Shown here: one piece after another, positions 1 through 8,318 of the stretch
Layout of the letters: every line of letters starts with the position of its first letter
Numbering within the stretch: the first letter of the stretch is position 1
NCBI GenBank assembly: GCA_024234575.1
Contig: JACKOB010000007.1
Coordinates: 1-64,000 of the forward strand
Length of the DNA: 64,000 nucleotides
From: Hahellaceae bacterium
GTDB taxonomy: Bacteria > Pseudomonadota > Gammaproteobacteria > Pseudomonadales > Oleiphilaceae
Reading direction: 5' to 3'
The notes under the pieces: generated by a model
Databases searched by the model: none
Told to the model about the DNA's origin: nothing
What the model saw: the letters and a program-made list of their open reading frames with translations, nothing else
Position numbers and translations under genes: made by a program

Positions 1-23
1 AAACTAGATGCACTAAACTTACA

Positions 24-779
24 TTACAACTTATAGCGAGCAAGGATTCCCGCTATTTGTTCTGAAAATTTGGGCCACGAGTAATGACCCTTGTCCACCC
101 AAGAGTTGGTATGTATAGCAATGCCGCTCTCATGCAGTTTTTCTACCAACTCATCATGAGGATAGAGATACCAATCATTATTGTTTCTAAATGCAATATA
201 TAAATCCTTCTCTAAATATTTTTTGTCGATGGTTAGACGACCCTTTAATTGAACCCTCAAAAAGGTGCTGCCGTCGATATGGTTGGCGATACAATCGGCG
301 CCTTGCCAGTCGTCACTTAATCTAATCAAATCATAACCGTAATCAGCAATGACAGCGCCAAGTTTCAGCATGTTGTAGTTTTCTTGCTGCCTCGCATTAA
401 GATTTCGATAGCTTACTTTATCCCGCCAAATGCTTACGTCTGGATAATCTGTAATAACATTGGCAGTTTTGTTAAGGGTTTCTTGATGGGTGTTTGAATT
501 TTGGTCATTGATAAGCGAATTAGCTGCTTTGGAGACGTTAGGCGGGACAGTTTTTGAGTTGGCGATAATTTTCAGAGCCTCCTGCCCGTAACCTTCACGA
601 ATGATACGTCTACCTTTACTTGCCTTAGTTCGAGCACTTGCCTCAGAAACATCTTCAGAGGAAATAATTTCAATCAAGTCTGATGTTGATAGGTTTTCGT
701 CTGACAATGCTTTGAAATGTGTAACAAAGCAAGTCATCCCAATAGATTGAAGATTTCTTTTAACATCAAAGCTATTCAT
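24..779 (-). CDS. PD-(D/E)XK nuclease-like protein, unknown role
   Basis: The 251-residue protein has a helical, polar N-terminal half and a C-terminal half resembling the PD-(D/E)XK fold. Asp162 lies in a GADC segment, followed after about 15 residues by Gln177-Leu-Lys179 in a VQLKGR strand, then a conserved-looking YIAFR and WYLYPHDEL stretch. That pattern occurs in intron-associated and orphan restriction-endonuclease-like proteins. Gln replaces the usual Glu of the E-x-K motif, which is tolerated in some families. It has no signal peptide or membrane segment. It lies at the window edge with minus-strand accessory genes next to it, so its operon is not fully visible. Fold assignment is an inference from motif spacing; no substrate can be named. 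Confidence 0.5.
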   Translation of the reverse strand: MNSFDVKRNLQSIGMTCFVTHFKALSDENLSTSDLIEIISSEDVSEASARTKASKGRRIIREGYGQEALKIIANSKTVPPNVSKAANSLINDQNSNTHQETLNKTANVITDYPDVSIWRDKVSYRNLNARQQENYNMLKLGAVIADYGYDLIRLSDDWQGADCIANHIDGSTFLRVQLKGRLTIDKKYLEKDLYIAFRNNNDWYLYPHDELVEKLHESGIAIHTNSWVDKGHYSWPKFSEQIAGILARYKL

Positions 780-859
780 TCTGCATCCTCTAATCGAGTC
801 GACAGTTTAAGTTTGGCGCCGCTGAAACGTTCATAGTTCATATTTTTAACCAATATTTA

Positions 860-2281
860 TTAAGCATTCCTACTTTTGCGACTATAGAATCGCTTTGAGA
901 CTGAAAATACCACCACGCCAACCGTTAGCAAAAATATAACGACGACTATTAGAAAAAACTTATATGTCATCAGTGGTTTTGTAACGGCTATAATTGGCTC
1001 GCCAGACAAATATTTTTTAACAGTTGCCTCTAACTCTTCTTCGCCGATTGAACGATATTCCGCTTCAATATTACGAAAACTATGGCCTTCCAAATTATCA
1101 AGAGAAGAAACGTAGTATTCCGCAAGATCAGAATTAGTTTCATACAGGATTGATTGAGCAACAAGCTTACCCTGTTTATTGCGTTCGATTCTGTCTGTAT
1201 CTAATCCATTTTTGATTACATCATCCATAAAGCCTTTTAGATGTGTGATAGCTGTATTTAGTTTATCTCTATCAACGTCCATGGCAATTTCGAAAAAACC
1301 ACCATTGGTTGTGGTATTCACGGTGGCAACAGGATTGTATGACAAGCCTTGGTCTATTCTAATTACTTCGTAAACCCTTGAATTAAATATTTCCGACAAC
1401 AAATCAAGGGAATAAAAATCATCGGACCTTTGGCCAGGTATTTCATATAGGAAGCCGACTTCCGCCTGGTTTCCCACTAATGGCCAAATACCATTCTCGT
1501 AGCGTTTTTTCGCTAATCGCTTGACGGTATGTGTTTTTCTAACAGGGGGAGCGACTTTTAGCATATCTCTAAACAAGCGGATTACAGTGCTCTTTGTCTC
1601 AGGGTTTAATTTGCCAACAATAATTAGCGTCATGTTTGACGCGCGGTAATAACTTTTGAATGTTTCTTGTAACTGCTGTCGAGTAATGTGGTCTGCCATC
1701 GGAGGCTTGCGGCATCGATAACCAGCTTCGGCCAAGATAGTGTCAGACACAGTGTCAAATATACTTGAGCTTTTCGCCCATCTTTCCCATTGAGAATGCG
1801 TGTTCCCTGACTCTCGGTGGACTATATCGATAGAATTCTGAATTCTATCTTGAGAAAACTGCGTGTTGGTCAACATATCATGCATTAATTTAATGGCATC
1901 TACTTGAAAGAGCGAATGAACATCAAATTCATAGACGGTCTGAGTGCGTGTTGTGCTTGCGTTAGAAAATCCCCCCCAACTATCTAGTAGCTGCTCAATA
2001 TCAGTTTCGCTAAAGTTACTGGTGCCAGAAAACATTAAGTGCTCAATTAGGTGAGGAAGCTCTTCATCTCTGCAGTCAAAGTCATCAAATCCAACTCCGA
2101 CAACTAGTCGTATAGAAACATTTGGGGCGTGGTCTCTTTTCTTAGTCAGAATGGTAAATCCGTTTGGCAAGTCCAGACGTTCTAGATCGTACATGCCTGC
2201 AGGGCTATAAACTTCCGCCGTTATAGATGATGACAAGAAAAAAATTGTGAGAGTAAAAATAAATCTAAGGTTAAAATACAT
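860..2281 (-). CDS. Membrane-anchored M16 (insulinase/pitrilysin) zinc peptidase
   Basis: This 473-residue protein carries the inverted zinc motif HLIEH at residues 77-81. Glu157 lies 76 residues after the first His, in a VHRESG context, exactly the M16 spacing (HxxEH plus distal Glu). The N-terminus is a signal sequence of about 22 residues. A hydrophobic segment near residues 443-465, followed by basic residues, should anchor the C-terminus in the inner membrane, leaving the catalytic domain periplasmic. It is the size of a single M16 unit (active N domain plus inactive C domain), so it would probably work as a dimer or with a partner. The membrane anchor is less usual for the family. The next gene upstream ends 12 bp before it, suggesting cotranscription. 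Confidence 0.85.
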   Translation of the reverse strand: MYFNLRFIFTLTIFFLSSSITAEVYSPAGMYDLERLDLPNGFTILTKKRDHAPNVSIRLVVGVGFDDFDCRDEELPHLIEHLMFSGTSNFSETDIEQLLDSWGGFSNASTTRTQTVYEFDVHSLFQVDAIKLMHDMLTNTQFSQDRIQNSIDIVHRESGNTHSQWERWAKSSSIFDTVSDTILAEAGYRCRKPPMADHITRQQLQETFKSYYRASNMTLIIVGKLNPETKSTVIRLFRDMLKVAPPVRKTHTVKRLAKKRYENGIWPLVGNQAEVGFLYEIPGQRSDDFYSLDLLSEIFNSRVYEVIRIDQGLSYNPVATVNTTTNGGFFEIAMDVDRDKLNTAITHLKGFMDDVIKNGLDTDRIERNKQGKLVAQSILYETNSDLAEYYVSSLDNLEGHSFRNIEAEYRSIGEEELEATVKKYLSGEPIIAVTKPLMTYKFFLIVVVIFLLTVGVVVFSVSKRFYSRKSRNA

Positions 2282-2293
2282 AAGATGTTTAAA

Positions 2294-2971
2294 TTAGCGC
2301 TTTTTTAAGACGCCGTGCTCCTGCATAAGGTGGTCCTCTACATCAGATAGAGACACTTTTGCACCGCAAACTGGACAATCAATTTGACTAAGAAGATTAG
2401 ACTGCAAAGGAAAAACTTCGAAGACATAGTTCGGTTCATCTACGGGCCAAATAGTTTCGGTGCTCGAGTTATAGACACAAAGCTTGCCGAGCAGAAAGCC
2501 TGCTTTATTTTTTAATAGTATTTGAATAAATTCTGATTTACCTGTTTCTATTACAACTTCCGTGAACTCGTTGTGGGAATCAACATTTGTTGTTTTAACA
2601 ACACCTAATATTTGAGACTTACTAAGTTTGCTGGATGAGATATCAATGCTATACGTTGAAGCTAATGAAGACTTATCGTCCGTTGTTGAGCTTGCCGTTT
2701 TCTCGAAACATCCGTGTCGATACCACGGGGGCCCCAATGGAGCTTCTAACCAGACGCTTCCACCGTTATGCGAAATGAAAAAAACCTCATCACCACATAC
2801 TGGGCAACTTGTGCTAAAGCAAGCACTATTATCACTCGTACGTTTTCCAGAAAAATCGTTAACATGCGAATTTGCAGGGGTATTGCATCCTCCTTTAATG
2901 TGGAGGGGGATGCAGCGTCCTTTTACATAACGGAATTCGATGGGGTTACCGCATCTACTGCATCGACTCAT
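2294..2971 (-). CDS. Multi-zinc-finger protein of unknown function
   Basis: The protein (225 residues from the chosen start) has three apparent metal-binding units: CSRCGNP at the very N-terminus, CPVCGDEVFF in the middle, and a C-terminal C2H2-like CPVCGAK...HLMQEH. A start at 2971 is preferred over an in-frame ATG 15 bp upstream because GGAG lies 7 bases before it. The stop falls 12 bp before the M16 peptidase gene, so the two are probably cotranscribed. The spacing of the fingers suggests structural zinc sites and possibly nucleic-acid or protein contact. No enzymatic domain is visible and the family is not recognised. Confidence 0.6.
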   Translation of the reverse strand: MSRCSRCGNPIEFRYVKGRCIPLHIKGGCNTPANSHVNDFSGKRTSDNSACFSTSCPVCGDEVFFISHNGGSVWLEAPLGPPWYRHGCFEKTASSTTDDKSSLASTYSIDISSSKLSKSQILGVVKTTNVDSHNEFTEVVIETGKSEFIQILLKNKAGFLLGKLCVYNSSTETIWPVDEPNYVFEVFPLQSNLLSQIDCPVCGAKVSLSDVEDHLMQEHGVLKKR

Positions 2972-3054
2972 AACTGCTCCATTCAAATAATACTGAGCTG
3001 GTTAAGCCCGAAAAACTTTACTCTTCTTTTTGGGGCTGCCCTTAAACGTCCAGG

Positions 3055-3561
3055 TCATAGCGCGTCTCCTCCAAACTGTTTCCAAGCCTTGGTAAAGCCT
3101 TTAGCGGGTATGTAAACTACAATTCCTTCGTGCTCAAATAGAACTTCTTTAGGGGCGGTTTTGAAACGACTCACGACAAACTTTCTTCCAGCGATTGTCT
3201 CTGGTGTAATGGTCAAATAATAATTATTGGAATTTGAGTATGTGTATTTATTGCACCACGTGCGCATTTTGACAGGTTGGCCATCGAGTTTTGCAATGGA
3301 AGTTTCAGATATTTGTTTTGGAAGGCACATATTATATTTACCGTGAAACTCGATACTAAAATAAATGCGCTGCACACCATCTTCACTGCGACCAATTATC
3401 GCTGTAATTATATTAGATTTGTCTTTATCATGTTTATTAATTAGGTGTACAGATGAGCGTTCACCCAAATCATCCCATGTAAAGTAACGTGCTGTTAATT
3501 CATCACTAGCAAATAATGAGTGGCTGAATGCAAGTATGATTAATATCAATAAAAACTTCAT
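3055..3561 (-). CDS. Exported protein of unknown function
   Basis: The 168-residue product begins with a clear signal peptide (MKFLLILIILAFSHSLFA, cleavage predicted before SDE), so the mature protein should be periplasmic or secreted. The mature part is beta-rich by residue pattern, with two cysteines that could pair (CLPKQ and WCNKY). No domain is recognised. It lies 84 bp upstream of the zinc-finger gene on the same strand and may head the operon that continues through the M16 peptidase. The 166 bp between its start and the IS5-family element must hold its promoter and also contain the cut-off end of the neighbouring gene. Confidence 0.55.
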   Translation of the reverse strand: MKFLLILIILAFSHSLFASDELTARYFTWDDLGERSSVHLINKHDKDKSNIITAIIGRSEDGVQRIYFSIEFHGKYNMCLPKQISETSIAKLDGQPVKMRTWCNKYTYSNSNNYYLTITPETIAGRKFVVSRFKTAPKEVLFEHEGIVVYIPAKGFTKAWKQFGGDAL

Positions 3562-3727
3562 CTTATCCCCGTCACCATGTACTAAAGCTTCATATTATTT
3601 GCTTAGTATAGTTGTTAACTATTAATCCTGATTATGCATCATTGAATGGCTGATTTTTAGACGAAAAATGCAACCAAAACGTTATCATTCACTATCTAAT
3701 TTGTGCATCAAAATCTTCTTATCATTA

Positions 3728-4581
3728 GGGGCTGTTGCCATTTGGCAATAAGTGGTTGATTTAAAATAGCAAACTCGCAATATTGTAGTTCTCACACAAA
3801 CAATAACGAGTTTGCTATGCCCCGACTATTGCTCAGTGACGAGCTCTGGTTGAAGCTAAGGATAATCTTGCTTCACTTTGGTGTTTATGACAAGCACAAC
3901 CTTCGCAAAATGGTGGAGGGAATGTTTTACCGTTTACGAACAGGATTGCCATGGAGAGATTTACCTGAGTACTTTGGTTCCTGGAATGCTGTTTATAAGA
4001 AATTTAACAACTGGTCAGCAAAAGGTATTTGGCGAAAAGTGTTAAATTTTCTGGTCGATGATCCTGATCTGGAATGGGGGTTCATGGATGGCAGTTATGT
4101 AAGAGCTCATCAGCATAGTGCTGGAGCGCCTGGAGGCGGGTGTCAGGCTGTAGGGCTCAGTAGAGGTGGAAATACAAGTAAAATACATTTGGTTGTAGAT
4201 GGCTTCGGGCTGCCTGTGCATTTTGAAATTACAGGCGGGCAAGTCCATGACTCAAGTGCTGCGGACAGTTTGCTTGATAACTCGCCGGTCTTCGCGTCTA
4301 CAATTGCAGATAAAGGCTACGATAAGGAAATGCTACGAGAAAAGATTCGTAGTAAAAACTCGGTGCCAGTGATACCAAGAAAGAGTAATTCTAAATTTGG
4401 TAATGAGGATATTGACTGGCACTTGTACAAAATGCGTCATCTTGTTGAGAATCAGTTTGCACGATTAAAACATTACCGAGCAATAGCTACTAGGTATGAC
4501 AAACTGAAGAGAAATTTTGAGTCAATGGTGGCTATGGCATGCGCATTTCAGTGGTTACCTATGTGAAATGGCAACAGGCCC
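3728..4581 (+). mobile_element. IS5-family insertion sequence (copy A), 854 bp
   Basis: The ends are imperfect inverted repeats: left GGGGCTGTTGCCATTT and, read on the other strand, right GGGCCTGTTGCCATTT. The dinucleotide TA lies immediately outside both ends (3726-3727 and 4582-4583), consistent with the 2-bp duplication of the IS427 subgroup of IS5. One intact transposase gene fills the element. A second copy lies at 26574-27429 in the opposite orientation. Removing this element with one TA restores the reading frame of the gene it interrupts, so it inserted as a single element. Confidence 0.92.
3817..4566 (+). CDS. IS5-family DDE transposase, intact
   Basis: The 249-residue transposase has the three catalytic acidic residues in recognisable contexts: Asp in GFMDGSYVRAHQ, Asp in IADKGYDKE, and Glu in HLVENQFARLKHYR. 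The N-terminal part (LSDELWLKL, then GMFYRLRTGLPWRDLPEYFG) is the usual helix-turn-helix start of IS5 transposases. The gene spans nearly the whole IS in one frame, with no frameshift, unlike the copy near 27 kb. It should be able to mobilise both copies because their ends match. Confidence 0.93.
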   Translation: MPRLLLSDELWLKLRIILLHFGVYDKHNLRKMVEGMFYRLRTGLPWRDLPEYFGSWNAVYKKFNNWSAKGIWRKVLNFLVDDPDLEWGFMDGSYVRAHQHSAGAPGGGCQAVGLSRGGNTSKIHLVVDGFGLPVHFEITGGQVHDSSAADSLLDNSPVFASTIADKGYDKEMLREKIRSKNSVPVIPRKSNSKFGNEDIDWHLYKMRHLVENQFARLKHYRAIATRYDKLKRNFESMVAMACAFQWLPM

Positions 4582-4990
4582 TAGTCTTATGCCGCAAACT
4601 AGAAGCAATCAACTGCCGAAAAATAACGACAACATCATCATTCGCACGTTCATCACTGATATGGCAAGTGGTAATTTCATCTCCCTTGCCATCTGCGCTT
4701 ACCGCATAAATTTTGGCGTAAGGGTCAAAGTCGTGATGGCCTTCTTTGGAAAACGGCTCTGCTTGAAAACGGATGTCTATGTAAGTCGTGTTCTCAAGAT
4801 CATTTCCAAATAACACTTTAAACTTAAATGAGTATTTCTCTTTTCGCTTTGGGTCTTCCGAGTATTTTGTGAATACTGCCTTGGCGGGGTACTTTCGCCA
4901 TTCTAACCCATCAAATGAAAACTCTTCTGCTTCGAATATAGCTTTAGCCTCGGCTATTTTGTTTATAAGGGAGTCTTGAATGTTCGGCAT
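4559..4990 (-). pseudogene. Unknown gene truncated at its 3' end by the IS5-family element
   Basis: The frame opens at ATG 4990 and runs into the IS, ending at a stop inside the IS terminal sequence (last residues RACCHFT are IS-derived). Joining 4584-4990 to 3685-3727 with a single TA gives 450 bp, exactly 150 codons ending in TGA at 3685-3687, and the original C-terminus reads KTNDKKILMHKLDSE. The ancestral protein was therefore 149 residues and the present one keeps about 135 native residues plus an IS tail of similar length. No domain is recognised; the sequence looks soluble and mixed alpha/beta. It may still fold because only the last 14 or so residues changed. Confidence 0.75.
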
Positions 4991-5072
4991 AATCGTTGGT
5001 CCTTCTAGCTTCTGGATAATTTATTGTAAAATCTTGAAGCGACGCATTCTGTCGCTGCTTGGGCCGATTGAT

Positions 5073-5765
5073 CTAATTCTGCTGAAAATGTAGATAATCC
5101 ATACCGCATTCAATGAGTTCAAATTGATACTCTCCAGAGCGTTTTACATGATAGAGATAGCCATATCCTGCAGGTCCAAGCGCCCAGAACAGCCTAGGCC
5201 AGGTTGTTCGAATGCCAATCACTTTTTTATAGGCATTTCTTTCCTTACCGTTGGGAGGTATTTCCTCCATGTTTGTGTTTGTGTAATTTTTCATTAACGC
5301 TATGAGCGTATCTACTTCTGCTTTAGTTTTCTTTACTTCGCAAACCATGCTTTCTTCTTCAGCAGTGTTGCCGTACCCGACCAAGTCAAAAGCCCAGGTT
5401 TTAGATTGTGCTCCTAGTTTATCCTCTGGCCAGCCATAGGTTTCATGTAAAACTGCCAGAGCGCCAATAGTAATAACCGGTTCTAGCCAAAGGGTAATTG
5501 GTCGTGGATTTGTGTTTTTTGATCCCTCCCAAAAAATTTGTTCTTTTGCCTGGCTTAAAGGGGCGATAAAACACCCGTGCTGTTGAGAAACTAGGTTGAG
5601 CTCAATCGCTTTTATAAACCAGTGCGCGTCATGGGCGGATAGTTTTTCAATCGATTCTGGTTTAAATCCTTCAAGCGGGTAGTTTCTATGTGGCGCTTCG
5701 CAAAAACTCGGTAACCAGTCGGATGCAAGTCTCTCTCGGAATACAGTTAAGTCATTCTGTGTCAT
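5073..5765 (-). CDS. PD-(D/E)XK-like protein, unknown role
   Basis: The 230-residue protein shows a D-(x15)-E-x-K arrangement: Asp127 in WAFDLVGYG and Glu143-Val-Lys145 in MVCEVKKT, preceded by an acidic helix around Glu95. This is typical of the restriction-endonuclease-like core. The later YHVKRSGEYQFEL segment resembles the closing beta hairpin of such folds. There is no signal peptide. It lies 83 bp upstream of the IS-truncated gene on the same strand and divergent from the BREX operon, so it could belong to the defence island. Nuclease activity is inferred from the motif only. Confidence 0.5.
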   Translation of the reverse strand: MTQNDLTVFRERLASDWLPSFCEAPHRNYPLEGFKPESIEKLSAHDAHWFIKAIELNLVSQQHGCFIAPLSQAKEQIFWEGSKNTNPRPITLWLEPVITIGALAVLHETYGWPEDKLGAQSKTWAFDLVGYGNTAEEESMVCEVKKTKAEVDTLIALMKNYTNTNMEEIPPNGKERNAYKKVIGIRTTWPRLFWALGPAGYGYLYHVKRSGEYQFELIECGMDYLHFQQN

Positions 5766-5944
5766 AGGGTTGGCTTGTGCGGGTAGTTATCTTAGTTTTT
5801 AGGTTAGAAGCCCCCGGCGAAATTGCCAGCCACAGGATTGATGATGAAAACTCACCTTAATTAACTACTTACATGCTTTGCCATTATGTGAACTATAAGG
5901 CACACAATTTAGAGCAAATTTTATTCAGTTGTGTCTGAATCATC

Positions 5945-5960
5945 AGACGTTTGAACGTCT
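5945..5960. promoter_or_regulatory. Perfect 7-2-7 palindrome, candidate operator
   Basis: AGACGTT, then TG, then AACGTCT forms a 7-bp inverted repeat with a 2-bp centre. It lies about 200 bp upstream of the predicted BREX promoter. BrxR proteins are dimeric WYL regulators known to bind inverted repeats upstream of BREX genes, so this is a candidate site, but the distance from the promoter weakens the case. Confidence 0.35.
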
Positions 5961-6144
5961 ATGTAAGCGGAATGCTTAAATAGCGCATGATGGATGGAAA
6001 ACGCCAGATAAAAACACGAACTATAAGACGTTGGTAACCCACAATATCACTGCTATATTCCTTAAACCGAGTCTAAATGCGATGCTCGTTTCGCTCTTTA
6101 AAGGCGCTAAGTTTTAGAGTAAACAAACTTTACTGTAAATATAT

Positions 6145-6172
6145 TTGCAATCACGCTGTTCTCTTTTATACT
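6145..6172 (+). promoter_or_regulatory. Predicted sigma-70 promoter of the BREX operon
   Basis: A -35 box TTGCAA (6145-6150) and a -10 box TATACT (6167-6172) are separated by 16 bp. The expected transcription start near 6179 leaves a leader of about 20-25 bases before brxR. No other equally good promoter was seen before brxA, and brxR overlaps brxA, so this probably drives the whole operon. Confidence 0.55.
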
Positions 6173-6201
6173 TGATGCAACTTTGACCAAGTGTGTGCGT
6201 G

Positions 6202-7080
6202 ATGCTGTCTGAAAAATACGAATTACAACAAAGACTGAAAGCGATTGAGTTGCTTGCCTATTGGGAAGGGAGGTTGGTTACGCCTAAACTTGTATCCTGG
6301 TTTGGTATCAGTCGTCAGCAAGCTTCAAAAGACATCAAGTATTATCTGCAAGAGCACAATCCAGACTCGTTGGTTCATGACCCCAGCGTTAAGGCTTATA
6401 TACCCGCAGCAGGTTTTAGACCGGTTTTGACTACCGGCCATATCAATGAATACATGGGCCTTATCGCCGGTTTCCATGGAGACTCAATCGATGCCACGCT
6501 AGAGTCCAACGAGAATGTCGTGGGTGTGCAAATGCCTGATCGGGCGGTGCGACCTGAAGTGGTTAGAGAGGTTATCAAGGCTTGTCGCGCGGGTAAAAGC
6601 ATCAAAATCATCTACGCCTCGATGAATAATCCCGCTTGGCACGAGCGCGTCATCTCACCCCATACCTTGGTGTATACCGGCTTTCGGTGGCACGTGCGAG
6701 CGTATTGCCACTTGCGTAATGAGTTTAGAGACTTTCTTTTGTCGCGAATAGAGCGCACACCGCAAAACGCGAGTGCTGAGGCGCCAAACCCGCTTCAAGA
6801 CAAAGCCTGGAATGAGAAAATTTCCATCACGTTGATACCAAACGAAGGTTTATCGCATCAGCAGCAGGCGCTTGTTGAGAAAGATTTCGGTATGCCAGAC
6901 GGCCGACTGCAGATTACCGTGAGAAAAGCCTTAGCCCATTACACGCTGCATCGTTACCAGGCAGCTATTACCGCTGAGGATGCGTCTAACGTAAAGCAGT
7001 TTCCACTTCAGCTAATGGTATCGGACCGGCACAAACTCAACCCTTATCTATTTAATGCAAGCCAAGAGGGCAAGGTTTAA
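6202..7080 (+). CDS. brxR: BrxR, WYL-domain transcriptional regulator of BREX
   Basis: The protein (about 292 residues) has an N-terminal winged helix (QRLKAIELLAYWEGRL, then WFGISRQQASKDIKYYL) and a central WYL-type domain (HTLVYTGFRWHVRAYCH, then DFLLSRIERT). This is the layout of BrxR, the dimeric repressor found upstream of many BREX loci and thought to sense a nucleotide-like ligand. ATG 6202 is chosen; an in-frame GTG at 6193 is also possible and neither has a strong ribosome site. Its stop overlaps the brxA start (TAATG), so it should be cotranscribed and coupled with the genes it regulates, giving direct autoregulation. Identification rests on domain order plus BREX context. Confidence 0.88.
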   Translation: MLSEKYELQQRLKAIELLAYWEGRLVTPKLVSWFGISRQQASKDIKYYLQEHNPDSLVHDPSVKAYIPAAGFRPVLTTGHINEYMGLIAGFHGDSIDATLESNENVVGVQMPDRAVRPEVVREVIKACRAGKSIKIIYASMNNPAWHERVISPHTLVYTGFRWHVRAYCHLRNEFRDFLLSRIERTPQNASAEAPNPLQDKAWNEKISITLIPNEGLSHQQQALVEKDFGMPDGRLQITVRKALAHYTLHRYQAAITAEDASNVKQFPLQLMVSDRHKLNPYLFNASQEGKV

Positions 7081-7691
7081 TGCCAGAATTCAGTTACAAC
7101 AGTGACCTAACTGGTGGATCTCTCATGGTCAGAGAAAGCCGTATTATTGCTGATTTGTTGTTGAAGAAGGCGTCACCAGAACAATGGCATGAGGCAATAC
7201 AACTTGAGAATTTGCTGCAAAAGAAAAGTCCCGCATCGGCGAAGCGCAATGCACAGGCCATACGCAAACGATTGGAATTACTGGAACCTGAGTTCTGGCG
7301 AGCGTTACGAGACGGTGATGACGAGCTTTCAACACAAGTGGCTTTTTGTGCAGCACTGGAAAGAAATCTGTTATTAGTGGAATTTATGGAGCGAACCGTG
7401 CAAGACGCTTATGCCACTCATGCTGAAAAGTTAGAGATTTACCAATGGGCAGACTTTCTCGAAGACTGCGCCCACAAAGATCCAGTGATTCACGATTGGA
7501 AAGAAACCTCAAAAAAGAAAATGGGGCAAGTTGCTTTTCGCATGCTAGCCGAGATGGGCTATTTAGACAGTACACAAAATCTGAAATTGCAGCACGTACT
7601 GATACGTCCAGAAGTACGAATCATGCTAGAAGACAATTACATGAACAGAATTAAAGACTGTATGGAAGTCTCCAGTAAAGGAGGCCGTTAG
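7080..7691 (+). CDS. brxA: BrxA, BREX core protein (DUF1819)
   Basis: The 203-residue, largely helical protein matches BrxA in size, position and sequence style (MVRESRIIADLLLKKAS near the N-terminus, LERNLLLVEFMERTVQDAY in the middle, LIRPEVRIMLED near the end). BrxA is a small DNA-binding core component of type I BREX. The ATG overlaps the brxR stop by one base, and brxB begins 9 bp after its stop, so the three are tightly coupled. No catalytic motif is visible, as expected for the family. Confidence 0.92.
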   Translation: MPEFSYNSDLTGGSLMVRESRIIADLLLKKASPEQWHEAIQLENLLQKKSPASAKRNAQAIRKRLELLEPEFWRALRDGDDELSTQVAFCAALERNLLLVEFMERTVQDAYATHAEKLEIYQWADFLEDCAHKDPVIHDWKETSKKKMGQVAFRMLAEMGYLDSTQNLKLQHVLIRPEVRIMLEDNYMNRIKDCMEVSSKGGR

Positions 7692-7700
7692 GGTGTTGGA

Positions 7701-8291
7701 ATGAATCAACAATTACAAGATCGTTTGAATCAAATACCGGAAAAAATCCTCAGGAATGACTTTCTAGAAGGCAAAGGTCTGGGCGGCGACATCAATTTCT
7801 GGGTGTTTGATTATGCACCTGATGCCGAATTGCAAGTGCGAGAATACCTCGAGTTCCTCAAGGGTATGCTCACAAAAAAGCATAGTCATTTGAAGTTATG
7901 CCACATTAACTTGCTTCAATGCTTACACGACTATTTGCAAGAACGGGGCTTTGTAGATAAGGCGATATCGATGCAAAAGCAAAAAGGTAATGAAGCCTTG
8001 ATGAAAGCCTTATCTGGCCCGTTGCATATGGACAAGTTTGCGCCCTATATCGTCAATAAACTGTTTGATTCAGGTGATAAAGCCTGCGAGTGCGACTTGA
8101 TATTGGTGTCTGGGGTTGGCTCTGTTTGGCCCCTGTTGCGAGCCCATGACTTGCTAAATAGTCTGCATTCTTTGTTAGGACACAAACCTCTGGTGTTGTT
8201 TTATCCCGGCCATTACTCGGGGCAGACACTGCAGCTGTTCAATAAAATCCCTAGCAATAACTACTACCGAGCCTTCACGCTCATACCGTAA
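7701..8291 (+). CDS. brxB: BrxB, BREX core protein (DUF1788)
   Basis: The 196-residue protein has the hallmarks of the DUF1788 family: an N-terminal DRLNQIPEKIL helix, the WVFDYAPDAEL strand region, and a C-terminal LILVSGVGSVWPLLRAHDLLN followed by VLFYPGHYSGQTL. BrxB is a small core protein needed for BREX defence and is thought to help assemble the PglX/PglZ/BrxC complex. It lies between brxA and brxC in the canonical order with short gaps (9 and 27 bp). The length is normal. Confidence 0.92.
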   Translation: MNQQLQDRLNQIPEKILRNDFLEGKGLGGDINFWVFDYAPDAELQVREYLEFLKGMLTKKHSHLKLCHINLLQCLHDYLQERGFVDKAISMQKQKGNEALMKALSGPLHMDKFAPYIVNKLFDSGDKACECDLILVSGVGSVWPLLRAHDLLNSLHSLLGHKPLVLFYPGHYSGQTLQLFNKIPSNNYYRAFTLIP

Positions 8292-8318
8292 CCGATTGAA
8301 GTGATAAGGAAGAGTTAG

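Larger units (their letters stand above)
5766..6201. promoter_or_regulatory. Intergenic control region between the divergent nuclease-like gene and BREX
   Basis: This stretch of over 400 bp contains no credible gene. It must carry the promoters for the minus-strand gene at 5765 and for the BREX operon. It contains a palindrome (5945-5960) and a good sigma-70-like promoter (6145-6172), listed separately. The rest is AT-rich and shows nothing else that can be supported. Confidence 0.6.
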
